A program made the translations under genes and the position numbers. Positions 52,577 through 61,063 of a DNA stretch of 64,000 bases are shown piece by piece (the stretch's first letter is position 1; every line of letters starts with the position of its first letter). A model generated the notes under the pieces. The model searched no databases, had not been told where the DNA came from, and worked only from the letters and a program-made list of their open reading frames with translations. This stretch comes from JADMIH01 sp036399775 (GTDB taxonomy: Bacteria > Chloroflexota > Chloroflexia > QHBQ01 > JADMIH01): positions 50,112-114,111 of the forward strand of contig DASWMJ010000066.1 of NCBI GenBank assembly GCA_036399775.1. The letters run 5' to 3'.

Positions 52577-52969
52577 TCAGGCTTCACCAACATAAGCATC
52601 CGCCTCTATCTCCACCAGCATATCGGGGTCTATCAGGCGGCTGACTTCTACCATTGTGGCGGCGGGGCGTATCTCGCGGAAGAACTCGCCGTGCGCCCTG
52701 CCGATGGCCTCCCAATCGGCTATGTTGGTCACGAACATGCGCGTCCGCACGACATCCCTCAGGCTCGCACCCGCCGAGGTGAGCGCCCTCTCGATGTTCT
52801 TGAGGGTCTGAATAGCCTGCGCGTAGGGGTCACCCTTGCCTACGAGGTTGCCGTGCTCGTCTGTGGCTGTGGTGCCCGCTACGTGGACGTGCCGCCCCAC
52901 TCGGACGGCGCGGGAGTAACCCACCACCGGCTCCCAGGGCGCGCCGCTTGAGATATTCTTTCTTTCCAT
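52577..52969 (-). CDS. RidA-family protein
   Basis: The product has 130 residues, the usual RidA length. Typical parts are YSRAVRVGRHVHVAGTTATD, YAQAIQTLKNIERALTSAGA and DVVRTRMFVTNIADWEAIGR. The Arg in VRTRMFV and the Glu in LVEIEADAYV match the active-site pocket of the family. RidA removes reactive enamine/imine intermediates made by PLP enzymes; some family members do other deaminations. GAGGT stands before the ATG. The adjacent sortase gene ends 71 nt upstream behind a hairpin. Confidence 0.93.
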   Translation of the reverse strand: MERKNISSGAPWEPVVGYSRAVRVGRHVHVAGTTATDEHGNLVGKGDPYAQAIQTLKNIERALTSAGASLRDVVRTRMFVTNIADWEAIGRAHGEFFREIRPAATMVEVSRLIDPDMLVEIEADAYVGEA

Positions 52970-52989
52970 TCTTTTACCTCAATAAGAAT

Positions 52990-53012
52990 GGGGCACGACA
53001 GTCGCGTGCCCC
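52990..53012 (-). terminator. hairpin after sortase gene, likely terminator
   Basis: An 8-bp GC-rich stem (GGGGCACG with CGTGCCCC) closes a 7-nt loop, 28 nt after the sortase stop on the minus strand. It is followed by ATTCTTATT, a moderate T-rich tail. Confidence 0.6.
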
Positions 53013-53040
53013 TGCTAACCAGTTTCTTTAGACCGCCCGG

Positions 53041-54480
53041 TTACTGTGCGGCTTCGCTGTAGACCACCAGGCGCTTGTCGTAGTTCTGCTGGGCGCGGTT
53101 GAAGGTGCCGTTGCAGGTAATCAGGTTGAGGCGCGTGCTGGAAGTCGGGCCGAATATGTCCATGAGGGGGCACTTATCCCAGGTACAGACCTGCTGCTTC
53201 GTGACCACGAATGCGCGGTCGCGGCCCTTGTCGTCGCGCACGTAGATGCGGTCGCCCGGCTTCATCTTGTCTATGTGGAAGAAGACCGCCTCTTTGACGC
53301 CGTACCAGTCGAGGTGGCCGTTGATGGCGGCGTTACCGGGATTGCCGGGGATGGTGCCGGGCTTGAACCAGGCCACGTTCTGGGGGTCCTTCGGGATGTC
53401 CATGTTGTTGTCTTTGTCTACGCCTACGTACTCGATCCTGGTGTGAACGCCGAGAGCAGGTATGGTTATAAGCATAGGCATACCGGGCGCGACCTTTGGC
53501 ATCTTCTGCGGGCCTTCACCCTTCGAGCCGTAGCGCCACAGGAAGTAGTGCTGCCCGATGTTGCCCATCTGCACCTGCCACCCCTTCGCGAGGCCGGGCA
53601 CGTAGGTCAGCACGCGCCGCTCGAACGCCTGGATGAGAACGTCCTGCGTCTTGCCCTCTATCTTGGCGCTCGCCCAGTAAGCGTCGGAGATGGGCAGCCC
53701 CATTGCGAACACCCAGGGGTCCATCAACACTTTATTGCTGTTGTCGAGGCCAGTGCGGACAGGGCCGGAGCTATTGAGGAAGTCCCAGAAGACCTTCGGC
53801 ACGTTGTGGCCGGTAGCCTTCTCGAAATAAGCTATTTTGGCTTCGGCGACGTTCTTCTTGGAGGCGTCGTCGCTCACCGCGCCCGCCTTGTTGATGCGCC
53901 CTGTGGCATAGCCGTCTTTGCTCTTGTCGGGCTGCCGGTGCTCGCCTGCGGAGGTGTTCGAGACCGTGCCGAAGGAGGAGTAGGTGGGGGCGTTGTCGTC
54001 GTCCCCATCGGAGGCCAGGGGTATTTCGGCGGGCTTGCGGGTCTCAAACTTGTTGTCGGCTACCTGTATCTGGCCGGAGACAAGCTCGACCGTCAGCAGG
54101 CCGTTGGTGACGAACCACTTGTCATCCGGGGAGAGCCGGGGGTTGTTCACCTCCATGCGTGACTTGTCGAAGTACTGCACCATGCGCTTGCCTGAGCCGT
54201 CGGGCGCGTCGGCATACGCTTCGAGGCCCGTTGCGAGCGGGGCGGGACCCCACATCCAGGATCGGGCGACGGCGTTGGAAGCCACAGGCTGGTCGTTACG
54301 CATCCAGACGGTCTCGAAGGCGGAGTCGGCGAAGGGGAGGGACGCCGGGAGGGCAGCCTGGGCCGCCTGCGTGATGGGAGCGTTCGACGCCGGGGAGATC
54401 GGCAGGAGGGCGGCTGCCAGGACCGCTATGGCAGAGAGTTTCACGAAATTTGTGCGAGCAGGCTTTACGATGTTCGTCAT
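53041..54480 (-). CDS. class F sortase with LGFP-like repeat domain
   Basis: The product has 479 residues. An N-terminal export signal (LSAIAVLAAALLPISPAS) is followed by a middle region with GLPISDAYWASAKIEGKTQD and IQAFERRVLTYVPGLAKGW, a diverged copy of the repeat found in the esterase and CAP proteins of this window. The sortase domain is at about 325-479: catalytic His in NAAINGHLDWYGVK, Cys in NLITCNGTFN and Arg in YDKRLVVYSE. Sortases join or cut surface proteins; class F members are common in Actinobacteria and Chloroflexota, and substrates are unclear. I chose the ATG at 54480 because GAAAGG stands before it and the signal begins there. Confidence 0.87.
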   Translation of the reverse strand: MTNIVKPARTNFVKLSAIAVLAAALLPISPASNAPITQAAQAALPASLPFADSAFETVWMRNDQPVASNAVARSWMWGPAPLATGLEAYADAPDGSGKRMVQYFDKSRMEVNNPRLSPDDKWFVTNGLLTVELVSGQIQVADNKFETRKPAEIPLASDGDDDNAPTYSSFGTVSNTSAGEHRQPDKSKDGYATGRINKAGAVSDDASKKNVAEAKIAYFEKATGHNVPKVFWDFLNSSGPVRTGLDNSNKVLMDPWVFAMGLPISDAYWASAKIEGKTQDVLIQAFERRVLTYVPGLAKGWQVQMGNIGQHYFLWRYGSKGEGPQKMPKVAPGMPMLITIPALGVHTRIEYVGVDKDNNMDIPKDPQNVAWFKPGTIPGNPGNAAINGHLDWYGVKEAVFFHIDKMKPGDRIYVRDDKGRDRAFVVTKQQVCTWDKCPLMDIFGPTSSTRLNLITCNGTFNRAQQNYDKRLVVYSEAAQ

Positions 54481-54673
54481 GCTGGGGACCTTTCTCCTAT
54501 CCTCCATATTTTGCGAGTGGAGTCTCTCAAGGTAATCTTTGAGCGCGGTAGTATGCTCTAGGGTAGAGCGCACTATATACGTTACGTGCGATTATTGTGC
54601 CTATTGTGCTTAGTTATACCATTTTAGGCGCGGTTGGCGCAAGAGAGAAAGTTACGTAGAGATTACGTAAAGA

Positions 54674-55309
54674 TTACAGCAGCGCCCGGTAGTCCTCCGG
54701 CGTATCCACATCACGCGGGCGGTCCTCCTTGTTTAATGGCACCAGGCAAACCAGATCGGGATACCTGGAGAGCAATTGCCTGCCCCCAATATCTCCGTCA
54801 AGCGTCAGCAATTCGGGGAAAATAGAGCGAGCGAAGAGGGTAGGCGGTCCGACTTGCTCACCATACTGCGGGATGGTAATAGGCTTTCGCTCGCTAGTAT
54901 ACGCGGCCACGAGCCGCATCACTATATGCTTGGCCACATACGGCTCGTCGCCCAGCGCAACCAGGGCCGCTTCTATGCGATTGGAAAGCGCGCTTATGCC
55001 TACGGCCAGTGAAGTTGCCATCCCCACCTCATAGCGGGGGTTTGGGACGCATGTGAGAGGCAAGTCCGCCAGCGCCTCCAATATTGCGGGCAGGTCGGGG
55101 CGTACTACCACAATTACTTCAGAGGGATTCCAGCTAAGTGCGTTGCTCACCGCATGCCGGATGATGGGCCTGCCGTCCTGAAGGGGTAGGAGCAGCTTGG
55201 GCGTCGCGCCCATGCGAGACCCTCGCCCGGCCGCCAGCACTACCACCCCGATACCCCCTGGGAGTTTTGAGTTCTGAGTTTTGAGTTTTGAGTTATTCAC
55301 TTCATGCAT
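54674..55309 (-). CDS. MobA/MocA-like nucleotidyltransferase
   Basis: The product has 211 residues from the ATG at 55309. The nucleotide-binding start is GVVVLAAGRGSRMGATPKLL, with ALVALGDEPYVAKHIVMRLV and LLTLDGDIGGRQLLSRYPDL next, and the end DVDTPEDYRALL. This is the pattern of molybdenum-cofactor cytidylyltransferases and related enzymes that load nucleotides onto a cofactor or sugar. The first 15 residues (NNSKLKTQNSKL) are coded by a tandem repeat; a GTG further in could be the true start. No molybdenum enzyme gene is adjacent. Confidence 0.82.
   Translation of the reverse strand: MHEVNNSKLKTQNSKLPGGIGVVVLAAGRGSRMGATPKLLLPLQDGRPIIRHAVSNALSWNPSEVIVVVRPDLPAILEALADLPLTCVPNPRYEVGMATSLAVGISALSNRIEAALVALGDEPYVAKHIVMRLVAAYTSERKPITIPQYGEQVGPPTLFARSIFPELLTLDGDIGGRQLLSRYPDLVCLVPLNKEDRPRDVDTPEDYRALL
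55262..55297. repeat. TTTTGAGT octamer repeat inside the 5' end of a gene
   Basis: Four to five units of the type TTTTGAGT/TTCTGAGT stand in tandem. On the minus strand they read ACTCAAAACTCAGAAC and give the peptide NNSKLKTQNSKL, so the repeat lies within the likely coding region of the nucleotidyltransferase. Confidence 0.8.
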
Positions 55310-55335
55310 TTTATCACCCTCTGGCCTTCGGCGGC

Positions 55336-55344
55336 TGTTATAAT
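55336..55344 (+). promoter_or_regulatory. extended -10 promoter of the esterase gene
   Basis: TGTTATAAT at 55336-55344 matches the extended -10 element perfectly, and no good -35 is present. The ATG at 55352 is only 8 nt after it, so the transcript would be almost leaderless. Confidence 0.5.
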
Positions 55345-55351
55345 GGTAGCA

Positions 55352-56887
55352 ATGGACCGGATGGATAGACATAGGGCATTCCAGCTACAGGCGCTTGCGG
55401 CAATTACGCTCGTGGTCGGCGTCTTCCTGGCGCTTCTCCAGGTGATTCCTGTGCCATCCACACGCACAGCAGCAGTACCGCGCACGGCCCCAGCCGTAGG
55501 CACGGCTCAGTTCGATGTCACTTATTGCATCGCAGATGGCTTCGAGCTAAAGATGGATGTATACTCACCACCTGGAAAAAGCGCTACACTCATGCCCGCG
55601 CTCCTATACGTGCATGGCGGCGGTTGGACAGAGGGGAGCAAGTCATGGGTGGATAGAATACTGAGCTCCGCCGAGCTTATGGAGCGCGGGTACGTGGTCG
55701 CGGCGATAGATTATCGCTTAGCGCCCGAATACAGGTGGCCCGCGCAAATCGAGGACGTGAAATGCGCGGTGCGATACCTGAGAGCGAATGCCTCCACATA
55801 CGGCATTGACCCGGACCGTATAGGTGTATGGGGCGAGAGCGCGGGCGGCCATCTCGTCTCTATGCTGGGCCTTGCGGGACCGGATGTGGGATTCGAGGGC
55901 ACGGGTGGATACCCGGACGTGTCGAGCAGGGTGCAGGCCGTCATTGACATGTTCGGCCCTACAGACTTTACGGTGTTCGATGTTGAAGACCCCTATTATG
56001 CATTGATGAGCTGGTTCCTAATGGGAGCTAAGGCGGATAAGGCTATGGTTGAGCGAATCAGCCCCGTAACCTACGCGTCTAAGGATGACCCACCATTCCT
56101 GATCTTTCATGGCGACAAAGACCCTTTAGTGTCACCCAGCCATTCGCGGACCCTATACGAGCGTCTAAGAGCAGCCGGCGTGCCGGTGGACCTGGTGATG
56201 GTGGAGAACGCGGGCCACGTCTTTTACCCGACGGGCGGACCTACCAGCCTCAGCATGCCTCAGATCAAAGAAGTCGCTATTAGCTTCTTCGACCACACAT
56301 TGGGTGGCGCGGAGCGGCTGCCGGACGCAGGCGCATCACGTTACTTCCCTGAGACGGGCAGAACGGTGCGGGGCAAATTCCTGGATTACTGGGCTACACA
56401 TGGTGGTACGGAGCAATTCGGGTACCCTATCTCCGGTGAGGTGACGGAGCGATCCGGCGCTGATATGCAACTCTATACCATGCAGTATTTCGAGCGAGCC
56501 GTGCTTGAATACCACCCTGGGGAGCCTGGTGGGGACGTGATAGCGTCCCTGTTGGGCAGCTTCAGATATAAGCAGATCTACCGGAATGGAGACCCGCCGC
56601 AGGTTCCCAACACGTCACCAGGCTCAAAATACTTTCCGGAAACGGGTAAGAGGTTAGGTGGGCCGTTTCTCGAATACTGGCAAGCACATGGCGGCATCGC
56701 CGGGCAAGGCTACCCTATCTCGGATGAGCTTCAGGAGAAAAACAACCTCGACGGCAAGCTCTACACCGTCCAATATTTTGAACGTGCCGTGTTCGAGTTC
56801 CATCCGGAGAATCCGTCGCCCCATAACGTGCTACTGTCGCAGCTTGGAACACTCAAACGACAAGAGAAATTGTGCTGCAAAGAGTGA
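55352..56887 (+). CDS. secreted alpha/beta-hydrolase (BD-FAE/HSL-like esterase) with two LGFP-like repeats
   Basis: The product has 511 residues. After an N-terminal hydrophobic signal (about 8-30), residues 48-320 form an esterase with the oxyanion motif LYVHGGGWTEGS, the nucleophile in WGESAGGHLVSM, an acid in FHGDKDPLVS and His in ENAGHVFYP. Two repeats then follow (about 330-415 and 430-505): FPETGRTVRGKFLDYWATHG with FGYPIS and MQYFERAVLEYHPGEPG; the second is alike. These repeats resemble LGFP repeats used for envelope attachment. It likely cuts ester bonds in external substrates. I chose the ATG at 55352 by its place after the -10 box; others upstream are in frame. Confidence 0.87.
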   Translation: MDRMDRHRAFQLQALAAITLVVGVFLALLQVIPVPSTRTAAVPRTAPAVGTAQFDVTYCIADGFELKMDVYSPPGKSATLMPALLYVHGGGWTEGSKSWVDRILSSAELMERGYVVAAIDYRLAPEYRWPAQIEDVKCAVRYLRANASTYGIDPDRIGVWGESAGGHLVSMLGLAGPDVGFEGTGGYPDVSSRVQAVIDMFGPTDFTVFDVEDPYYALMSWFLMGAKADKAMVERISPVTYASKDDPPFLIFHGDKDPLVSPSHSRTLYERLRAAGVPVDLVMVENAGHVFYPTGGPTSLSMPQIKEVAISFFDHTLGGAERLPDAGASRYFPETGRTVRGKFLDYWATHGGTEQFGYPISGEVTERSGADMQLYTMQYFERAVLEYHPGEPGGDVIASLLGSFRYKQIYRNGDPPQVPNTSPGSKYFPETGKRLGGPFLEYWQAHGGIAGQGYPISDELQEKNNLDGKLYTVQYFERAVFEFHPENPSPHNVLLSQLGTLKRQEKLCCKE

Positions 56888-56920
56888 TTTAGATTTTTTT
56901 CATTTCAGGAAGCGTAGCTT

Positions 56921-58123
56921 ATGTCAAGACCCACGATATTTGACTGCCCATCATGCGGCGCGCCTTTACGTGCGCGGGACGATGATAACGACGTGCTATG
57001 CGAGTATTGCGGCAATACCATCATTGTGCCTGACAACATGCGGCCCGACCCTCCGCAGACCTTCCAAATCGTAATCAATAGCGGGCAGCCTACCGTTATC
57101 CAGCGTCCGATGTATAGCGCGTCCCCGGCTAACCCCGCGCAGGTTATCAATGTCAGGTCCGCGAGCCGAGGTCGCGGCTGCGCGCTGGTATGGGTGCTGT
57201 ATCTGTGCCTCATAGTTGGGATTGGCGCTGTGGCGTCAGGGGCCGTCATGTGGGGCGCGGGCGACTTCACTTTCTTTGAGGAAGAATCTTCGAGCGGATA
57301 TGCGCGGCAGGTGATGACTTTCGGAGGTGAGGGCACAGGCCCCGGCGAGTTAGACGACGTGGTTGATGTGGCTGTGGACGGCTCAGGCAACGTGTACGCC
57401 GCCGAGTATGGCACCGGGAGGGTACAGCGATTCAGCAGCGCGGGCGCGTATCTGAACGGCTGGACGATAGAGGGCGAGAGGCACCCAAGCGCGCTGGCTG
57501 CCGACCAATCGGGCAATGTTTACGTGGTCACAAGCAATCAGATAATGAAGTACGAAGGCGCAACGGGTAGACCCTTGGGCACGTTCAACAGCGCGAAGAG
57601 CGATTTCCTCGGCTTCTATGACGTGGCGATCTTCCCCAACGGCGATCTGCTGACTTACACAAGAGGCTCCACCGGCGATCTGGTGCGCCTCGACCCTAAC
57701 GGCCAGGAGGTGGGCCGCTACAGTAAAGCTATCGTTGGCTCAGGCGACACTTCCCCCGTGCCCTGGCAGTTGCGCGTGGCGGCGGATGGCCTGGGTAATA
57801 TGCTTGCCCTCTACACCGATTCGACGCGCCCGGAGGTCTTCACCTACGCTCCCGACGGCAAGCTCACCAGGCGCTTTGGCGGCAGGGGCGACTCGGAGGG
57901 CCAGTTCAGCAACCCCGACGCTCTGGCGGTAGACGGCAAAGGCCGCATCTACGTGGCCGACTGTAATAGCGTGCAAGTATTTGACCGCGACGGTATATAC
58001 CTGGGCCGCATAAAGCTGTCCCACGCGATAGTATCCGGCATGGCGTTCAACGACAAGAACGAGCTTTTTATCGTATCGAGAAGTGTTGACCAGATCACCA
58101 AGTTCGTACTGACCCAGCCCTAG
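56921..58123 (+). CDS. zinc ribbon - membrane span - NHL-repeat protein
   Basis: The product has 400 residues. The N-terminus is a zinc ribbon (CPSCGAPLRARDDDNDVLCE, YCGNTIIVPDN). One membrane span lies at about 87-110 (CALVWVLYLCLIVGIGAV). Residues 125-400 hold NHL-type repeats, recognised by GPGELDDVVDVAVDGSGNVY, LAADQSGNVYVVTSNQIMKY, GRIYVADCNSVQVFDRDG and similar phrases, giving a six-bladed propeller by estimate. The ribbon would be inside the cell and the propeller outside. Function is unknown; it may sense or bind a surface ligand. AGGAAG precedes the ATG. Confidence 0.85.
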   Translation: MSRPTIFDCPSCGAPLRARDDDNDVLCEYCGNTIIVPDNMRPDPPQTFQIVINSGQPTVIQRPMYSASPANPAQVINVRSASRGRGCALVWVLYLCLIVGIGAVASGAVMWGAGDFTFFEEESSSGYARQVMTFGGEGTGPGELDDVVDVAVDGSGNVYAAEYGTGRVQRFSSAGAYLNGWTIEGERHPSALAADQSGNVYVVTSNQIMKYEGATGRPLGTFNSAKSDFLGFYDVAIFPNGDLLTYTRGSTGDLVRLDPNGQEVGRYSKAIVGSGDTSPVPWQLRVAADGLGNMLALYTDSTRPEVFTYAPDGKLTRRFGGRGDSEGQFSNPDALAVDGKGRIYVADCNSVQVFDRDGIYLGRIKLSHAIVSGMAFNDKNELFIVSRSVDQITKFVLTQP

Positions 58124-58243
58124 CGAATGCGGAATGTGGAATGCGGAATGCGGAGCGCGGAGCGCGGAATGTTGAGCGCGAAAGAATGAGAATTAGTTAC
58201 CGCCAAGTCCTATTCCGCACTCCACATTCCGCACTCCGCATTT
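58124..58243. repeat. hairpin of GAATGCGG octamer units
   Basis: Left arm from 58124 (CGAATGCGGAATGTGGAATG onward) and right arm to 58243 (TCCGCACTCCACATTCCGCA) can pair over about 25 bp with two mismatches. The unit is the same as in the tldD-tldE element at 25003-25105, but no flanking duplication is evident here. Confidence 0.8.
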
Positions 58244-58282
58244 GATAAGATGGGGGCATGTATCGTGCGTTGCAGGAGTGTT

Positions 58283-58954
58283 ATGAAAAGATTACTTTCC
58301 TTTGCTCTGTTGTTTCTCTTTGTTGTGGTTATATATGGGTGTGGTATGGATGCGGCTACGCAGCAGCCTACTGCTGTCGTGCCGCCTGCCTCTACGGCGG
58401 TGCTGCCGCCCACCCCTGCCGCTTCCGCTGAGCCTGTGTCTACCTGGGTGCCGCCCACAGCCCTGGCGGGCACGCCTATTCCCGGCGCAGAAGCTACTTT
58501 GACCGCCGCGCCCAAGTTGAAGACGGGCACGCTCACCATCACTAATAGCCGGGGCGAGCCGGTCAATATGACGGTAGAGATAGCCGATACGCCGGAGACG
58601 CGCCAGCTGGGGCTGATGTTCCGCTCAAGCATGCCAGCCGACGCGGGGATGTTGTTCGACTTCGGGGAGGATACGGACGGCGGGTTCTGGATGCAGAACA
58701 CTATCCTTCCCCTCAGCATCGCCTTTATCGCCGCGGACGGTAAGATAGTTGACATCAAAGACATGCAGCCCCTGGACACCACAACCGTCGGCTCGTCCGG
58801 CCCCTACCGCTACGCGCTAGAGACCAACCAGGGCTTCTTTCGCGCCCACAATATCTCCCCAGGCGACCAGGTAACGCTCCCTGGCGCACAAAGCGCCGCT
58901 ATCATTCCAGGTATGCCCTCCTGCTTGGTAGGAGAGGCACCGACTGGCCCTTGA
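58283..58954 (+). CDS. DUF192 lipoprotein
   Basis: The product has 223 residues. The N-terminus is a lipoprotein signal with lipobox VIYGC (Cys about 20). A Pro/Ala/Thr linker follows (about 21-80), then a DUF192 domain at about 90-205: TPETRQLGLMFRSSMPADAG, GFWMQNTILPLSIAFIAADG and VDIKDMQPLD, ending FFRAHNISPGDQVTLP. DUF192 proteins are small secreted or anchored domains of uncertain function. I chose the ATG at 58283 with AGGAG before it. It lies between two repeat elements, so it may have its own transcript. Confidence 0.9.
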   Translation: MKRLLSFALLFLFVVVIYGCGMDAATQQPTAVVPPASTAVLPPTPAASAEPVSTWVPPTALAGTPIPGAEATLTAAPKLKTGTLTITNSRGEPVNMTVEIADTPETRQLGLMFRSSMPADAGMLFDFGEDTDGGFWMQNTILPLSIAFIAADGKIVDIKDMQPLDTTTVGSSGPYRYALETNQGFFRAHNISPGDQVTLPGAQSAAIIPGMPSCLVGEAPTGP

Positions 58955-58998
58955 TAAACATCACCGGCAGTGGATAGAGCGCCCGGCAGATAACGATT

Positions 58999-59036
58999 AC
59001 TCACACTCGGTACTCGGAACTCACTACTCGGTACTG
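58999..59036. repeat. ACTCGGT-type tandem repeat before the deaminase gene
   Basis: Units of ACTCGGT/ACTCGGA/ACTCACT/ACTCGGT occur in tandem, ending just before GGTGGAGA, the ribosome site of the next gene. The same layout (repeat then ribosome site) is found at 42737-42770. Confidence 0.75.
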
Positions 59037-59052
59037 CTTGGTGGAGAAACAT

Positions 59053-60099
59053 ATGTCCCTGGAGAGTTACCTGCGCGCCGCGCCGAAAGCCGAACTGCAC
59101 GTCCACCTGGAAGGCGCTATACAGCCCGCTACCCTTTTGACGCTGGCGAAGCGCAACGACGTAGAATTGCCTTCGGACAACGAAGCGGGCATACGCCAGT
59201 GGTTCAACTACCGCGACTTCGACCACTTCATCGAGATATACCTCACCATCACGCGTTGCCTGCGACATTCTGAAGACTACGAACTGATAGCCTACGAGTT
59301 CGGGGCGGAGATGGCGCGCCAGAACGTGCGCTACGCCGAGGTCACTTTCTCGCCGGGCACCCACCACGCGCTGGGCGTGAAGCATGACATCTATTTCAGT
59401 GGGCTGACGCGCGGGCGTGCGAGGGCGCAGGCAGAATTCGGGGTGGAGATCAGGTGGCTATTCGACATTGTGCGTAACGTCCGCGAGGATGCCCGCAACC
59501 GGGAATTGGCGGACTATACCACCAGCGTAGCCATACAGGGTAAAGAGGATGGAGTGGTGTCGCTCGGCCTCGGAGGGGCGGAAGTGGGCTATCCACCGGA
59601 GAGGTTCACTGAGTGGTTCGACAGGGCGCGGGCTGCTGGCCTGCACAGCGCGCCCCACGCGGGTGAGATAGCAGGTCCGGAGAGTGTATGGGGCGCGATC
59701 AGGGCATTGGGCGCGGAACGCATCGGGCACGGCGTTCGCTCGATTGAGGACCCCACGCTGGTAGAGTACCTGGCAGAGCACGCCATCCCGCTTGAGGTCA
59801 ACCCCACGAGCAATATCCGCCTGGGTGTCTACCCCAACCTTGCCGAGCATCCGTTGCCCAGATTGTACGCGGCAGGCGTGCCCCTATGGGTCAACTCCGA
59901 CGACCCGCCCCTCTTCAATACTAACCTCAACGAGGAAGTAGTGCTCCTGCATACAGCGTTCGACATGAGCCTGCCGGAGATAGACGACATATTGCTCAAT
60001 GGAGTGAGACACAGTTTCCTCCCGCCTGACCGCAGGGAGGAGATGGAGGCATCCTTCAGGGCCGAGCTAGCTGCCCTGAAGGTCGAGCACGGGGTTTAG
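59053..60099 (+). CDS. add: adenosine deaminase
   Basis: The product has 348 residues. Metal ligands are in KAELHVHLEGA (HxH near residue 18) and SAPHAGEIAGPESVW (His about 198); catalytic Glu is in HAGE, and WVNSDDPPLFNTNL holds the metal-binding Asp pair. IGHGVRSIEDPTLVEYLAEH and PLEVNPTSNIRLGVY also match the family. It converts adenosine to inosine in purine salvage; adenine-specific relatives exist, so the exact base is not certain. GGTGGAGA precedes the ATG at 59053; a TTG at 59038 is less likely. It ends close to the convergent lipid kinase gene. Confidence 0.92.
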   Translation: MSLESYLRAAPKAELHVHLEGAIQPATLLTLAKRNDVELPSDNEAGIRQWFNYRDFDHFIEIYLTITRCLRHSEDYELIAYEFGAEMARQNVRYAEVTFSPGTHHALGVKHDIYFSGLTRGRARAQAEFGVEIRWLFDIVRNVREDARNRELADYTTSVAIQGKEDGVVSLGLGGAEVGYPPERFTEWFDRARAAGLHSAPHAGEIAGPESVWGAIRALGAERIGHGVRSIEDPTLVEYLAEHAIPLEVNPTSNIRLGVYPNLAEHPLPRLYAAGVPLWVNSDDPPLFNTNLNEEVVLLHTAFDMSLPEIDDILLNGVRHSFLPPDRREEMEASFRAELAALKVEHGV

Positions 60100-60109
60100 G
60101 GGCCAGGGA

Positions 60110-61063
60110 TCAGACGATCAGGCGCAAGGCCCCAGGTACCACCGTGAAAGAGGCTGGGGCTGTACCCAGCACTTCTCCGTCGGCTTGCAACAGGAGGCGG
60201 TCAGGGGAAGAGATTTCTACCTGACGGGCGCGCATCATCTTCACTTTCGGGTGCGTTATGTGGCTGCCGTCGTAAACCCTGGGCACGTTACGCACAAGAT
60301 CCAGCTTACCCAGATCGCCAAGCACTACCACATCAAGTTCGCCGTCCGAAAGCTGGGCCTGGGGCGCTATCTTCATGCCCCCACCGAAGTATTGCCCATT
60401 CGACATCACTATGCTGTTGACACGAGCGTGCCACTCCGGCCCGCCGTTCGTGCTTACACTGATACGCTTGTTGCGGTATGAGCCGAGCGTGACCAGCAGC
60501 GCGCTAAGATAGGGCACCGTGCCCCCCAGCACGCGAGGGCCTGCGTTGGCGCGTACACTTACCTCGGCATCGAACCCCATACCGGCGGCGTTGGCGAAGT
60601 AGCGCGACTGTTCAGATCCACCAAACGAACGGTAGGTGACGTAACCCAGGTCTACAAGCTGGGTGCGCCCCGATACGAGCCGGGAGCATGCGGTGACAAC
60701 GTCGGAGGGTATACCCGACGAGCGCCCGAAGTCGCTGCCCCTGCCCGCCTGCACAAGTCCCAGGGCTACGTTACCTCCGTGTGCCAGGGAGGCGCCCGGC
60801 TCGGCTGGGTCCATTACGCCATTTACGGCCTCGAAGAAGGTGCCATCCCCGCCGATAACTATTACCGCGCTGCAACCGGCGAGAACAGCCGAGCGTGCCA
60901 GCCGCGCCCCGTCGCCCCTGCGGGTGGTAAGCTCGCTTGCGTGCCGCACCCCGGCAGCATCGAGAGCGCGCTTCACAACCGCCAACAGTTCAGCCCCGCG
61001 ACCCACACCGGAAACGGGATTACATATCAACATCACCCAACCGTCAAGAGGGTGTTTATCCAC
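60110..61063 (-). CDS. diacylglycerol kinase-like lipid kinase (YegS/BmrU group)
   Basis: The product has 317 residues. It has the nucleotide-binding start MLICNPVSGVGRGAELLAVV and the motif VIVIGGDGTFFEAVNGVMD, then GLVQAGRGSDFGRSSGIPSD in place of the usual LGTGNDFAR. Later parts (YFANAAGMGFDAEVSVRANA, NGQYFGGGMKIAPQAQLSDG) are typical. It adds phosphate to a lipid at the membrane. I chose the GTG at 61063 because AGG stands 8 nt before it and a full first strand is then kept; the ATG at 61033 is possible. The start codon overlaps the first of three DnaA-box-like sites. Confidence 0.88.
   Translation of the reverse strand: MDKHPLDGWVMLICNPVSGVGRGAELLAVVKRALDAAGVRHASELTTRRGDGARLARSAVLAGCSAVIVIGGDGTFFEAVNGVMDPAEPGASLAHGGNVALGLVQAGRGSDFGRSSGIPSDVVTACSRLVSGRTQLVDLGYVTYRSFGGSEQSRYFANAAGMGFDAEVSVRANAGPRVLGGTVPYLSALLVTLGSYRNKRISVSTNGGPEWHARVNSIVMSNGQYFGGGMKIAPQAQLSDGELDVVVLGDLGKLDLVRNVPRVYDGSHITHPKVKMMRARQVEISSPDRLLLQADGEVLGTAPASFTVVPGALRLIV

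Noticed and set aside
54481..54573. Longer N-terminus of the sortase
   Set aside because: The extra 31 residues are not hydrophobic, would precede the export signal and contain the likely ribosome site.
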